Positions 52,687 through 61,117 of a DNA stretch of 64,000 nt are shown one piece after another (within the stretch, counting starts at the first letter, position 1; each line of letters begins with the position of its first letter). Made by a program: the position numbers and the translations under genes. Source of the stretch: DATARH01 sp050246595. GTDB taxonomy: Bacteria; Pseudomonadota; Alphaproteobacteria; ATCC43930; CGMCC-115725. The stretch is taken from the NCBI GenBank assembly GCA_050246595.1, contig JBFWVT010000015.1, forward strand, positions 14,484 through 78,483, in the 5' to 3' direction. The notes below the pieces were generated by a model. The model ran no database searches, had not been told where the DNA came from, and worked only from the letters and a program-made list of their open reading frames with translations.

Positions 52687-53871
52687 ATGTTCATCTCCTT
52701 CTTCCTCGAACTGCGCGCCGCCAAGGTGCCGACTTCTCTCCGCGAGTACCTGACCTTGATGGAGGCAATGCGCGAGGGGGTGGCGCGGTTCGATATCGAC
52801 GAATTCTATTTCCTGGCGCGCACCGCGCTGATCAAGGACGAGCGCCATCTCGACCGCTTCGACCTTGTGTTCGGCCATTGCTTCAAGGGCATCGAAACGC
52901 CGACTGATCCGCAGACCGAACTGCCCGAGGAGTGGCTGCGGAAACTCGCCGAGCGGCATCTGACCGAGGAGGAGAAAAAACTCGTCGAGGCGCTCGGCGG
53001 CTGGGACAAATTGATGGAAACGCTGCGCCAGCGGCTCGCCGAACAGAAGGGGCGGCACCAGGGTGGCGGTAAATGGATCGGCACCGCCGGCACCTCGCCG
53101 TTCGGCGCCTTCGGCTACAACCCCGAAGGGGTGCGAATCGGGCGCAAGGAGGGCGAGAAGGGCGGCAACCGCACCGCCGTCAAGGTGTGGGACCGGCGCG
53201 AATTCCGCAATCTCGACGACACGGTCGAACTCGGCACCCGCAATATCAAGCTGGCCTTGCGCCGGTTACGGCAGTTCGCCCGCGAGGGCGCCGAACTCGA
53301 ACTCGACCTGCCCGGCACGATCCGCTCGACCGCGCACAATGCCGGCTGGCTCGATCTGAAGATGGTGCCGGAGCGGCACAACGCCGTAAAGCTCTTGCTG
53401 TTTCTCGATGTCGGCGGGTCGATGGACGACCATATCCGCATTTGCGAGGAGCTGTTCTCGGCGGCACGCGGCGAGTTCAAGCACCTCGTGCATTTCTATT
53501 TCCACAACTGCCTTTACGACACGGTGTGGAAGGATTCGCGCCGCCGCCATGTCGAGCAGACGCCGGTTATGGAAATCCTGCGCACCTACGATCCCGGCCA
53601 CAAGATCGTGCTGGTCGGCGACGCCAGCATGAGCCCCTACGAGATCGACAGGGAAGGCGGCAGCGTCGAGCGCTGGAACGACGAACCCGGCCGAGTGTGG
53701 ATGCAGCGTCTGCTGGACCACTACCCGAAGGCGGTCTGGCTCAACCCGACCCCGGAGAAATACTGGGACGGCACGATCAGCATCGGCATGCTCCGCGCGC
53801 TGATGGAAGGCCGCATGTTTCCGCTGACTCTCGACGGCATCGACCGTGCGATGCGCGAGCTGACTCACTGA
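52687..53871 (+). CDS. VWA-domain CoxE-like protein
   Basis: A 394-residue protein of the CoxE/VWA family. The N-terminal helical part starts MFISFFLELRAAKVPTSLRE. A Gly-rich, charged linker follows near residues 115-160, then a VWA domain with the MIDAS segment LLFLDVGGSMDDHIRICEEL near 238, and a C-terminal EGRMFPLTLDGIDRAMREL. It partners MoxR ATPases. CoxE takes part in CO dehydrogenase maturation, but no cox genes are in the window, so the client is unknown. Confidence 0.87.
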   Translation: MFISFFLELRAAKVPTSLREYLTLMEAMREGVARFDIDEFYFLARTALIKDERHLDRFDLVFGHCFKGIETPTDPQTELPEEWLRKLAERHLTEEEKKLVEALGGWDKLMETLRQRLAEQKGRHQGGGKWIGTAGTSPFGAFGYNPEGVRIGRKEGEKGGNRTAVKVWDRREFRNLDDTVELGTRNIKLALRRLRQFAREGAELELDLPGTIRSTAHNAGWLDLKMVPERHNAVKLLLFLDVGGSMDDHIRICEELFSAARGEFKHLVHFYFHNCLYDTVWKDSRRRHVEQTPVMEILRTYDPGHKIVLVGDASMSPYEIDREGGSVERWNDEPGRVWMQRLLDHYPKAVWLNPTPEKYWDGTISIGMLRALMEGRMFPLTLDGIDRAMRELTH

Positions 53872-53946
53872 CTTGATCCGGACCGCAGCCATCCCGCCCG
53901 CCTGCGCCAACGTGTTGGGCGAGACGCCTGCCGTCCGATCTTTTGG

Positions 53947-54345
53947 TTACGCCGCCTCGGCCTTTTGCTCCCTCGGGCGGAGATAAGCCTTTGCGGTATG
54001 CGCTTCGCAGTATGGTTTCCCGGCGATGGGGTGCCCGCCGCAGAAATGGAAATCGTCGTCGGTCGGGTGACCGATAGGCCACATACAGGCCGGGCCGGCG
54101 AACTCGAAGACGTTGCGGCGCAGCGGTTGCACTTCCTTGATGATCCGCGGCACCAGCCCGATCCGGTGAACCTTGCCGACAACCGCGTTTTTGCTGACGC
54201 CGATCCGACGGCCGATCTCGGCCGTTGTTACCCCTTCATCCCAGAGCAGTTTCAGCAGCTCGATACGCTCCGGTGTCCAGGTCGGCTCAACGCGCGCCGG
54301 CGTGTTGATGCCGTCGAACGACTCCAGCGTCCACGATCCATCCAT
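53947..54345 (-). CDS. gcrA: GcrA cell-cycle regulator family protein
   Basis: A 132-residue regulator, a marker of alphaproteobacteria. The DNA-binding N-terminal domain is WTPERIELLKLLWDEGVTTA near residues 22-41 with VSKNAVVGKVHRIGL after it; the C-terminal sigma70-binding part has CMWPIGHPTDDDFHFCGG and PYCEAHTAKAYL with three cysteines. The disordered middle region of Caulobacter GcrA (173 aa) is shortened. It acts with CcrM-methylated GANTC sites in Caulobacter. ATG 54345 follows AGGGGG by 7 bases; an upstream TTG is less likely. Confidence 0.9.
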   Translation of the reverse strand: MDGSWTLESFDGINTPARVEPTWTPERIELLKLLWDEGVTTAEIGRRIGVSKNAVVGKVHRIGLVPRIIKEVQPLRRNVFEFAGPACMWPIGHPTDDDFHFCGGHPIAGKPYCEAHTAKAYLRPREQKAEAA

Positions 54346-54428
54346 TTCTGACCCCCCTATCAAGCAACCGACATCACGCTACCCACAAGACACACACACA
54401 ACACTTGCGGGTGGGCGCCGCTCTTCAC

Positions 54429-55490
54429 CTATATGTTGTGGCTGACCGGGGGGAGGTCATCACAACGGTAACTTAAGACCTTGGAAAAGTAAGCGAGCGA
54501 GCGTTCCTTTGGGGTGAAGCCCGGACTGAACAGCCGGTCGAGATCCTCAGCGAGATAACCCGCATAGTATGGCTCATGAAACGCGATTGGGAAATAGTCG
54601 AGTACGGCGTCGTAAGCCGGTTCGTCGCCGGTCTGTAGCGAATCCATGAAAATCAGCGTACCGCCCGGTTTCAACACGCGTCGAATTTCGTCCACCACCG
54701 TTCGCCGCACGCGTGGAGGTAGCTCATGGAACAAGTATATACAACTCACGATTTCAAATTCGCTGTCCGGGAACGGCATCGCCTCCGCGGCGCCGGGAAT
54801 CAGCATGACGCGCGACCAGTCGGCAAGCCGCCGCTCCGCCACTGCCAGATAGGGTTCCGACAGGTCGAGCCCGGTGACCGCGAGGCGCGGGAAGTTGCGT
54901 TTGACCTCGCGCAGAAAGCTGCCGGTGCCGCAGCCGATATCGAGCAGACGCGCCGTGGCCGGTCCGCCTGGATGATGGCGCAAGGCGGCTCGCAGCGGCA
55001 CCAGCGCCTGCCGGCGCATCAGGGACGCGCCGCCGCCGAACAGGACCTCGACCTGATAATCATAGCGTTCGGCAGAGGCCTCGCTGAGATAGCCGTCGCT
55101 CTGGAAATGAAATCGACGGCGGTAGTAGCGCGGATAGCGCTCGGCCTTCTTGTCGCGCAGCAGCAAATCGGCGGCGGCGCCGTGGCGGCTTGCATCGACC
55201 TCGCTTAGATCGACAAAGAAGTCGGCGGCGCGGCGCAGCCCGTCGAGCGGATTGCCGCGCCCATCCTCGGGCGGGGCGTAGATGCCGGCCTCTATGTTGC
55301 GCCAGTCCCGCTCGACAAGACGCCACAGATCGGCGATCAGCTTTTGCCGGTCCGGGGTTGCCCGGCCGCGCAGATGCGGCGCCGGCGTCGGTTTGGTCAG
55401 CCGGGCGACCAGCGCCTTGTGTCCGAAATACCACCCGATCCGGGCCGCTTGCGTCGCCTCGAAGGCGAGTTTTTCCAAGGGACTGGCCAT
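54429..55490 (-). CDS. Class I SAM-dependent methyltransferase
   Basis: A 353-residue protein. About 150 N-terminal residues form a helical region of unclear role (RRFHFQSDGYLSEASAERYD at its end); the SAM domain has LLDIGCGTGSFLREVK near 195-210, GLDLSEPYLAVAERRL, FEIVSCIYLFHELPPRVRRT and VLKPGGTLIFMDSLQ. Substrate unknown; the pattern is that of ubiquinone/menaquinone or lipid methyltransferases. Start ATG 55490; divergent from pgk across 91 bases. Confidence 0.82.
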   Translation of the reverse strand: MASPLEKLAFEATQAARIGWYFGHKALVARLTKPTPAPHLRGRATPDRQKLIADLWRLVERDWRNIEAGIYAPPEDGRGNPLDGLRRAADFFVDLSEVDASRHGAAADLLLRDKKAERYPRYYRRRFHFQSDGYLSEASAERYDYQVEVLFGGGASLMRRQALVPLRAALRHHPGGPATARLLDIGCGTGSFLREVKRNFPRLAVTGLDLSEPYLAVAERRLADWSRVMLIPGAAEAMPFPDSEFEIVSCIYLFHELPPRVRRTVVDEIRRVLKPGGTLIFMDSLQTGDEPAYDAVLDYFPIAFHEPYYAGYLAEDLDRLFSPGFTPKERSLAYFSKVLSYRCDDLPPVSHNI

Positions 55491-55581
55491 GATTGCCTTG
55501 AGGTATGGCCGCACCTTGCGTTTGCAATGGGGCAGGGCGCGGCGATAAAACGCCTCACCGATCCGGAGAGGAGCCTCGCCG

Positions 55582-56778
55582 ATGCCGCGCTTCCGCACCC
55601 TCGATGACCTTGATGTCGCCGGCAAGCGCGTCCTGGTGCGCGCCGATCTGAACGTCCCGGTCAAGGACGGCGAGGTAACCGACGCGACCCGTATCGAACG
55701 GCTCGCGCCGACCCTCGCCGCCATTATCGAGCGCGGCGGCAAGCCGGTCGTGATGTCGCATTTCGGTCGGCCGAAAGGACCGGACCCGTCGCAATCGCTG
55801 CGCCCGCTGGTCGAACATTTGTCGCAAGCGGCCGGCGGCCACGCCGTGCGTTTCGCGCCCGATTGCGTCGGACCCGAGGCCGAGCGGGTGGTCGCCGCGC
55901 TGCAACCCGGCGAGATCGCGCTGCTGGAAAATCTGCGCTTCCACCCCGGCGAGGAGAAGAACGACCCGGACTTCGCCCGGCAACTGGCGGCGCTCGGCGA
56001 TGTCTATGTTGATGACGCATTCTCGGCGGCGCACCGCGCGCACGCCTCGATCGCGGCGCTGGCGCATCTGTTGCCAGCCGCGGCCGGCAGGAACATGCAG
56101 GCCGAGTTGGATGCGCTCAGCGCCGCGCTCGAAAACCCGCTTCGTCCGGTGATCGCGCTGGTCGGCGGCGCCAAGGTCTCGACCAAGCTCGATTTGCTCA
56201 AATTCATCACCGGTAAGGTCGATCGGCTGGCGATCGGCGGCGCGATGGCGAACACCTTTCTTTATGCGCAGGGTCGTCCGGTCGGGCGGTCGTTGTGCGA
56301 GCAGGACCTCGCCGACACGGCGCGCGCGATCCTGGCGGAGGCCAAGGAGCGCGGCTGCGAGATCATCCTGCCCGAGGATGCGGTAACCGCCGAAAAGCTC
56401 GAACCGGGCGTCCTGACCCGCACGGTCGGGATCAATGCCGTGCCGGCGACCGCGATGATCCTCGATATCGGGCCGCAAAGCGTCGAACGGATCGGCCAGG
56501 CGCTCGAAGCCTCGAAGACGCTGGTGTGGAACGGCCCGGTCGGCGCCTTCGAGATGCCGCCTTTCGAGCGCGGCACGGTCGCGATCGCGAAAAAAATCGC
56601 CGAACTGACCCGCGCCGGCAAATTGATGAGTGTCGCCGGCGGCGGCGACACGGTCGCGGCGCTGGCGGCGGCCGGGGTCACCGACGATCTGACCTATGTC
56701 TCGACTGCCGGCGGCGCCTTTCTCGAATGGCTCGAAGGCCGCGAATTGCCGGGGGTGGCGGCGCTCTCCACGGAATAG
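55582..56778 (+). CDS. pgk: Phosphoglycerate kinase
   Basis: A 398-residue glycolytic/gluconeogenic enzyme. N domain: VLVRADLNVPVKDGEVTD near residues 17-34, MSHFGRPKGPD near 59 and the LLENLRFHPGEEKND region near 114. C domain: ALVGGAKVSTKLDLL near 192, LVWNGPVGAFEMPPF near 313 and the ATP loop AGGGDTVAAL near 353. ADP/ATP and 3-phosphoglycerate sites are complete. Followed by tkt; gap, which often sits between them in alphaproteobacteria, is not here. Confidence 0.96.
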   Translation: MPRFRTLDDLDVAGKRVLVRADLNVPVKDGEVTDATRIERLAPTLAAIIERGGKPVVMSHFGRPKGPDPSQSLRPLVEHLSQAAGGHAVRFAPDCVGPEAERVVAALQPGEIALLENLRFHPGEEKNDPDFARQLAALGDVYVDDAFSAAHRAHASIAALAHLLPAAAGRNMQAELDALSAALENPLRPVIALVGGAKVSTKLDLLKFITGKVDRLAIGGAMANTFLYAQGRPVGRSLCEQDLADTARAILAEAKERGCEIILPEDAVTAEKLEPGVLTRTVGINAVPATAMILDIGPQSVERIGQALEASKTLVWNGPVGAFEMPPFERGTVAIAKKIAELTRAGKLMSVAGGGDTVAALAAAGVTDDLTYVSTAGGAFLEWLEGRELPGVAALSTE

Positions 56779-56887
56779 GACGAACCGGGCTGTCGGCGTC
56801 TTTCCGGCACGGCGGCGGTCGTCGGCTCGGCAACGGTACGCGCAACGCGGCGTTTGCCAACGACCCTCCGCACGCTAGATTGCCGCC

Positions 56888-58912
56888 ATGAACACCGCCG
56901 CCCCGCCGCTCCCCCCGCCCGCCGACCCGCGCCTGCGCCGCATGGCGAACGCGTTGCGCGCGCTCGCGATGGACGCCGTCGAACAGGCCAATTCCGGTCA
57001 CCCCGGCATGCCGATGGGCATGGCCGACGCGGCCACCGTGCTGTTCACGCAGTTTCTCAAATTCGATCCGCAGGCGCCGGACTGGCCCGACCGCGACCGC
57101 TTCGTTCTGTCGGCCGGGCACGGCTCGATGCTGCTCTACGGCCTCTTGCACCTGACCGGCTACGCCGACATGACTTTGGACGAGCTGGAGCGCTTCCGCC
57201 AACTCGGCAGCCGCACCGCCGGCCACCCCGAATACGGTCTCGCCGCCGGTATCGAGACAACGACCGGGCCGCTCGGCCAAGGTCTCGGCAACGCGGTCGG
57301 CATGGCGCTGGCCGAGCGACATCTCGCGGCCGAATTCGGCGACGATCTCGTCAATCATTATACGTATGCGATCTGCGGCGACGGCGATTTGATGGAGGGG
57401 ATCAGCCACGAGGCGATTTCCTTGGCCGGCCATTTGCGGCTCAACAAGCTGATCGTTCTGTGGGACGACAACTCGATCACGATCGATGGCGGCACCGAGC
57501 TTTCCGTCTCCGACAACCAGCTCGAACGCTTCCGCGCGCATGGCTGGGAAGTCGAGCGCATCGACGGTCTCAACCACGACGAGGTCGCCGCCGCACTCCG
57601 CCGCGCCCAGACCCACGATCGCCCGAGCCTGATCGCGTGCCGGACGGTGATCGCGTTTGGCGCGCCGCATAAAGCCGGCACCGCCGCGGCGCATGGCAGC
57701 CCGCTCGGCGCCGATGAGATCAAGGGCGCCAAGGAGCGGCTGCATTGGGAGTTCGGGCCGTTTATCATTCCCGATGATGTGCGCGCCGAATGGCGGCAGG
57801 CCGGGTCGCGCGGGACGGCCGAACGGCAGCAATGGGAACAGCGGCTGGCCGCGGCAGCCTCGGACAAGCGCGGCGAGTTCGAACGCCGCTTCAAGGGCGA
57901 ACTGCCCTCCGGTCTCGACGCGGTGATCGCCAGGGTGTGCGACGATTTCCGCGCCAAAAATGCGAAGATCGCGACGCGTCAGGCTTCCGGCGAGGTGCTC
58001 AATGCGCTGGTGCCGGCGGTGCCCGAGCTGATCGGCGGCTCGGCCGATCTGACGCCGTCGAACAACACCAGGGCCAAGGATCAGGGCGACATCAAACCTG
58101 GCGATTTTGCCGGCCGCTATATCCGTTACGGGGTGCGCGAGCACGGGATGGCGGCGGCGATGAACGGCATCGCCGTGCATCGCGGTCTGATCCCGTATGG
58201 CGGCACCTTTCTGACCTTTACCGATTACGCGCGGCCGTCGATCCGCCTGTCGGCGCTGATGGAGGTCGGTGTCGTTTATGTGATGACGCATGATTCGATC
58301 GGTCTCGGTGAGGACGGTCCGACGCATCAGCCGGTTGAGCACCTAGCGGCCTTGCGTGCGATCCCGCATCTGCTGGTGTTTCGCCCCGCCGACCCCGTCG
58401 AGACCGCCGAGTGCTGGGCGCTGGCGCTGAAGAACCGGCACCGCCCGTCGATCCTGGCGCTGACAAGGCAGAGTGTGCCGTTGCTGCGTACCGCGTCCGG
58501 CGGACCACAAGCCGCCGCCGACGACAATCTCTGCGCTCGCGGCGCTTATGTCCTGGCGGAGACGTCGCGCGAGCGGCAGGTAACGCTGCTCGCCACCGGC
58601 TCGGAGGTGTCGATCGCGGTCGAGGCGAGCCGGCTGCTCGCCGCCGACGGGATCGGCGCCGCCGTCGTGTCGATGCCGTGCTGGGAATTGTTCGAGGCCG
58701 AGCCCGAAAATTACCGCAGCGCGGTGCTCGGCACGGCGCCGCGCGTCGCGGTCGAGGCGGCGGTGCGTCTGGGCTGGGACCGCTGGCTCGGCGAGCGCGG
58801 CGCGTTTGTCGGGATGCACGGTTTTGGCACCTCGGCCCCCGGCGCTGCCGCCTACGAGCATTTCGGGATCACGGCGGAAAAAGTCGCCGAGGCGGCGCGG
58901 GCGCTGCTGTGA
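56888..58912 (+). CDS. tkt: Transketolase
   Basis: A 674-residue TPP enzyme of the pentose phosphate pathway or Calvin cycle. DAVEQANSGHPGMPMGMAD lies near residues 19-37, the TPP motif from CGDGDLMEGISHEA near 160 to DDNSITIDG, the catalytic Glu region RYGVREHGMAAAMNGIA near 416, and HDSIGLGEDGPTHQPVEHL near 461. It is distinct in length and sequence from the AceE-like enzyme at 35.7 kb. 109 bases after pgk, possibly same transcript. Confidence 0.96.
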   Translation: MNTAAPPLPPPADPRLRRMANALRALAMDAVEQANSGHPGMPMGMADAATVLFTQFLKFDPQAPDWPDRDRFVLSAGHGSMLLYGLLHLTGYADMTLDELERFRQLGSRTAGHPEYGLAAGIETTTGPLGQGLGNAVGMALAERHLAAEFGDDLVNHYTYAICGDGDLMEGISHEAISLAGHLRLNKLIVLWDDNSITIDGGTELSVSDNQLERFRAHGWEVERIDGLNHDEVAAALRRAQTHDRPSLIACRTVIAFGAPHKAGTAAAHGSPLGADEIKGAKERLHWEFGPFIIPDDVRAEWRQAGSRGTAERQQWEQRLAAAASDKRGEFERRFKGELPSGLDAVIARVCDDFRAKNAKIATRQASGEVLNALVPAVPELIGGSADLTPSNNTRAKDQGDIKPGDFAGRYIRYGVREHGMAAAMNGIAVHRGLIPYGGTFLTFTDYARPSIRLSALMEVGVVYVMTHDSIGLGEDGPTHQPVEHLAALRAIPHLLVFRPADPVETAECWALALKNRHRPSILALTRQSVPLLRTASGGPQAAADDNLCARGAYVLAETSRERQVTLLATGSEVSIAVEASRLLAADGIGAAVVSMPCWELFEAEPENYRSAVLGTAPRVAVEAAVRLGWDRWLGERGAFVGMHGFGTSAPGAAAYEHFGITAEKVAEAARALL

Positions 58913-59073
58913 ACCTGGCGATGCCGAATCCCGTATCCGGCCGGAAAGCACCCTCCCGCCGCGAGGCGTCGCGGTAGACCGACCCGGCCGCGGCACGATC
59001 GGCCGCTCAGGGGTTTCCCCCCCTGCATCGAACGCTCTGTTTCGATGCGGCGCTTTTGTGTATAGCGCCGGGA

Positions 59074-60240
59074 ATGACCCTGATTACCGACACCGACGCG
59101 CTGGCCGAATTCTGCGCGCGGCAGAAGAGCGCGCAATTCATCGCTGTCGATACCGAGTTCATGCGCGAGCGCACCTACTGGCCGATCCTGTGCCTCGCGC
59201 AGGTCGCGGGACCGGAGGAGGCTGTTGCGGTCGATTCGCTCGCTCCGGGTCTCGATCTGGCGCCGCTCCTCGAACTGATGGCCGATCCCGCCATTCTCAA
59301 GGTGTTTCACGCCGCGCGCCAGGACCTCGAAATTTTCCATCAGCTCTCCGGCAAGGTGCCGCACCCGGTCTTTGATACGCAGATCGCCGCGATGGTGTGC
59401 GGCTTTGGCGACGCGGTCAGCTACGAGACGCTGGTGCGGCGGCTGGCCGGCACCGGTCTCGACAAGGCCTCGCGCTTTACCGATTGGGCGCAGCGGCCCC
59501 TGACCGAGCGGCAGGTCAGATACGCGCTGGCCGATGTGATCCACCTGCGAACGGTCTATGACCGGATGCAGCAGATCCTCGGCAAGAACGGCCGCGCCGG
59601 CTGGTTCGCGGAGGAGATGGAGAACCTGGTCGATCCGGCGATCTACCGCACCGATCCGGAAGAGGCATGGCGGCGCTTCCGGTTGCGCGGCCCCGCCGAG
59701 CGGCGTTTTCTCGGCGTGCTGAAGGCGGTTGCAGCGTGGCGCGAGGCGGCGGCGCAGCAGCGCGACCTGCCGCGCGGCCGGATCATGAAGGACGAGGCCA
59801 TCCTTGAAATTGCCGCGCATGCGCCAAAGACGATCGAGCAGCTGGCGCGCACCCGCAGTCTGTCGCGCGGTGTCGCCGAAGGAAAACTCGGCCAGGACAT
59901 CCTCGACGCGGTGGCGCGGGGGCTGGCCGATCCGAACCCGCCGCCCGCGATTGCCGGCAAGACCGAGCCGCCGCCGGGCATCGGGCCGCTCATCGAATTG
60001 CTGCGCGTGCTGCTGAAGCAGCGCGTCGAGGATTCGCAGGTTGCGCAGAAGCTGATCGCCACTTCCGACGATCTCGAAGCGATCGCCGCCGACGACAACG
60101 CCCCGGTGCCGGCGCTGTCGGGATGGCGCCGCGAGGTGTTCGGCAACGATGCGCTCGCTTTGAAGCACGGGAGGCTGGCGCTGACCGCCGGCAAGAACCG
60201 CATCGAACTGGTGAAGCTGCCGGAGCGCGAGCGGGCGTAA
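59074..60240 (+). CDS. rnd: Ribonuclease D
   Basis: A 388-residue 3'-5' exoribonuclease in tRNA maturation. The DEDDy catalytic residues are seen in AVDTEFMRERTYWP (Asp/Glu near 27-29), KVFHAARQDLEIFH (Asp near 86) and VRYALADVIHLRTVY (Tyr/Asp near 150). An HRDC domain follows (RGRIMKDEAILEIAAHAPKT near 235). ATG 59074 is preferred over GTG 59056. Family 1 repeats follow directly. Confidence 0.93.
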   Translation: MTLITDTDALAEFCARQKSAQFIAVDTEFMRERTYWPILCLAQVAGPEEAVAVDSLAPGLDLAPLLELMADPAILKVFHAARQDLEIFHQLSGKVPHPVFDTQIAAMVCGFGDAVSYETLVRRLAGTGLDKASRFTDWAQRPLTERQVRYALADVIHLRTVYDRMQQILGKNGRAGWFAEEMENLVDPAIYRTDPEEAWRRFRLRGPAERRFLGVLKAVAAWREAAAQQRDLPRGRIMKDEAILEIAAHAPKTIEQLARTRSLSRGVAEGKLGQDILDAVARGLADPNPPPAIAGKTEPPPGIGPLIELLRVLLKQRVEDSQVAQKLIATSDDLEAIAADDNAPVPALSGWRREVFGNDALALKHGRLALTAGKNRIELVKLPERERA

Positions 60241-60242
60241 AA

Positions 60243-60358
60243 CCCTCTCCCGCAATGCGGGAGAGGGAAGCCTCGCTCCGATGGATTGAGACTCAGCGAT
60301 ATAACCCTCCCCCGCTTGCGGGGGAGGGCAGGGTGGGGGCATCGGTCAGAGTTTCGGG
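60243..60358. repeat. Compound family 1 repeat between rnd and the DUF421 gene
   Basis: Two members: 60243-60267 (CCCTCTCCCGC AAT GCGGGAGAGGG) and 60304-60358 (CCCTCCCCCGC TT GCGGGGGAGGG with tail GGGGGCATCGGTCAGAGTTT). The second shares its tail with the copy at 8291-8354. The remaining sequence up to 60486 shows no gene. Confidence 0.8.
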
Positions 60359-60486
60359 CCGCGGGTGTTAGCCACCGACGACAATTCTGCGGCGCCGATC
60401 GGGGAACGCATCGGGCGCGATGTTCCCCCCGTCAAGGTGTTTTGCCACCGCCGGGCGGGCGATGCCGGCATAGCGGAGGCGGCGGG

Positions 60487-60972
60487 ATGGAGTGGATCGG
60501 CGCGCTGATCGGGGAAGGGGAGGACCTTCTCTGGTGGCAGATGAGCATCAGGGCGGTGCTGATCCTGGTCTTCGGCCTGGTGCTGATCCGGCTTTTCGGC
60601 CGCCGCGCCTTTGGCAAGCAGAACCCGCTCGACATCGTCGTTGCGATTGTCGTCGGTTCGAATTTGAGCCGCGCCCTGACCGGAAACGCCCCGTTCCTCC
60701 CGACCCTGATCGCGACCGCGGTGCTGCTCGGTGTCTTCTGCCTTCTCGAAGAAATTGCCGCGCGTTGGCATCTTCTTAGCCGTCTTCTCAAGGGCCAGCC
60801 GGTCGCCTTGATGCGGGACCGCACTATCGACCGGCGCGCAATGAAGCGCTGGGGCGTCACCGACGGGGACATCGAGGAAGCGGCGCGGCAATCCGGCAAA
60901 CCGGGGCTCGACGCGATCGACGACGCCCTGCTCGAACGCAGCGGCAAGATCAGCACGATCAGCCGGGGCTGA
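60487..60972 (+). CDS. DUF421 (YcaP/YetF-like) membrane protein
   Basis: A 161-residue protein with three N-terminal membrane helices (ALIGEGEDLLWWQMSIRAVL start; LVLIRLFGRRAFGKQNPLDI is the family hallmark near residues 33-52; IATAVLLGVFCLLEEI) and a cytosolic domain with PVALMRDRTIDRRAMKRWGV near 98-117. Function of the family is unknown, though some members affect spore or envelope properties in other bacteria. It is followed by clpB after 145 bases. Confidence 0.85.
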   Translation: MEWIGALIGEGEDLLWWQMSIRAVLILVFGLVLIRLFGRRAFGKQNPLDIVVAIVVGSNLSRALTGNAPFLPTLIATAVLLGVFCLLEEIAARWHLLSRLLKGQPVALMRDRTIDRRAMKRWGVTDGDIEEAARQSGKPGLDAIDDALLERSGKISTISRG

Positions 60973-61022
60973 ACCTACGCGGCAAAACCTGAGTTAGCAT
61001 AATAACGCCGGTCCGCCGCCTC

Positions 61023-61052
61023 ATTGCTGTGGCCGATCGGCAACACCATATT
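61023..61052 (+). promoter_or_regulatory. Possible sigma-32 (RpoH) promoter of clpB
   Basis: ATTGCTG-N14-CACCATATT resembles the RpoH pattern CTTG-N-CCCCATnT, about 65 bases before the clpB ATG. Two or three mismatches; heat-shock control of clpB is expected from other bacteria but the site is only a candidate. Confidence 0.3.
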
Positions 61053-61117
61053 GGATAGCGAAGGGTCGCGGAGGTCGCCTGCGGGGGCGCCGTGGCCGGT
61101 TCACGGGAGGGATTGTC

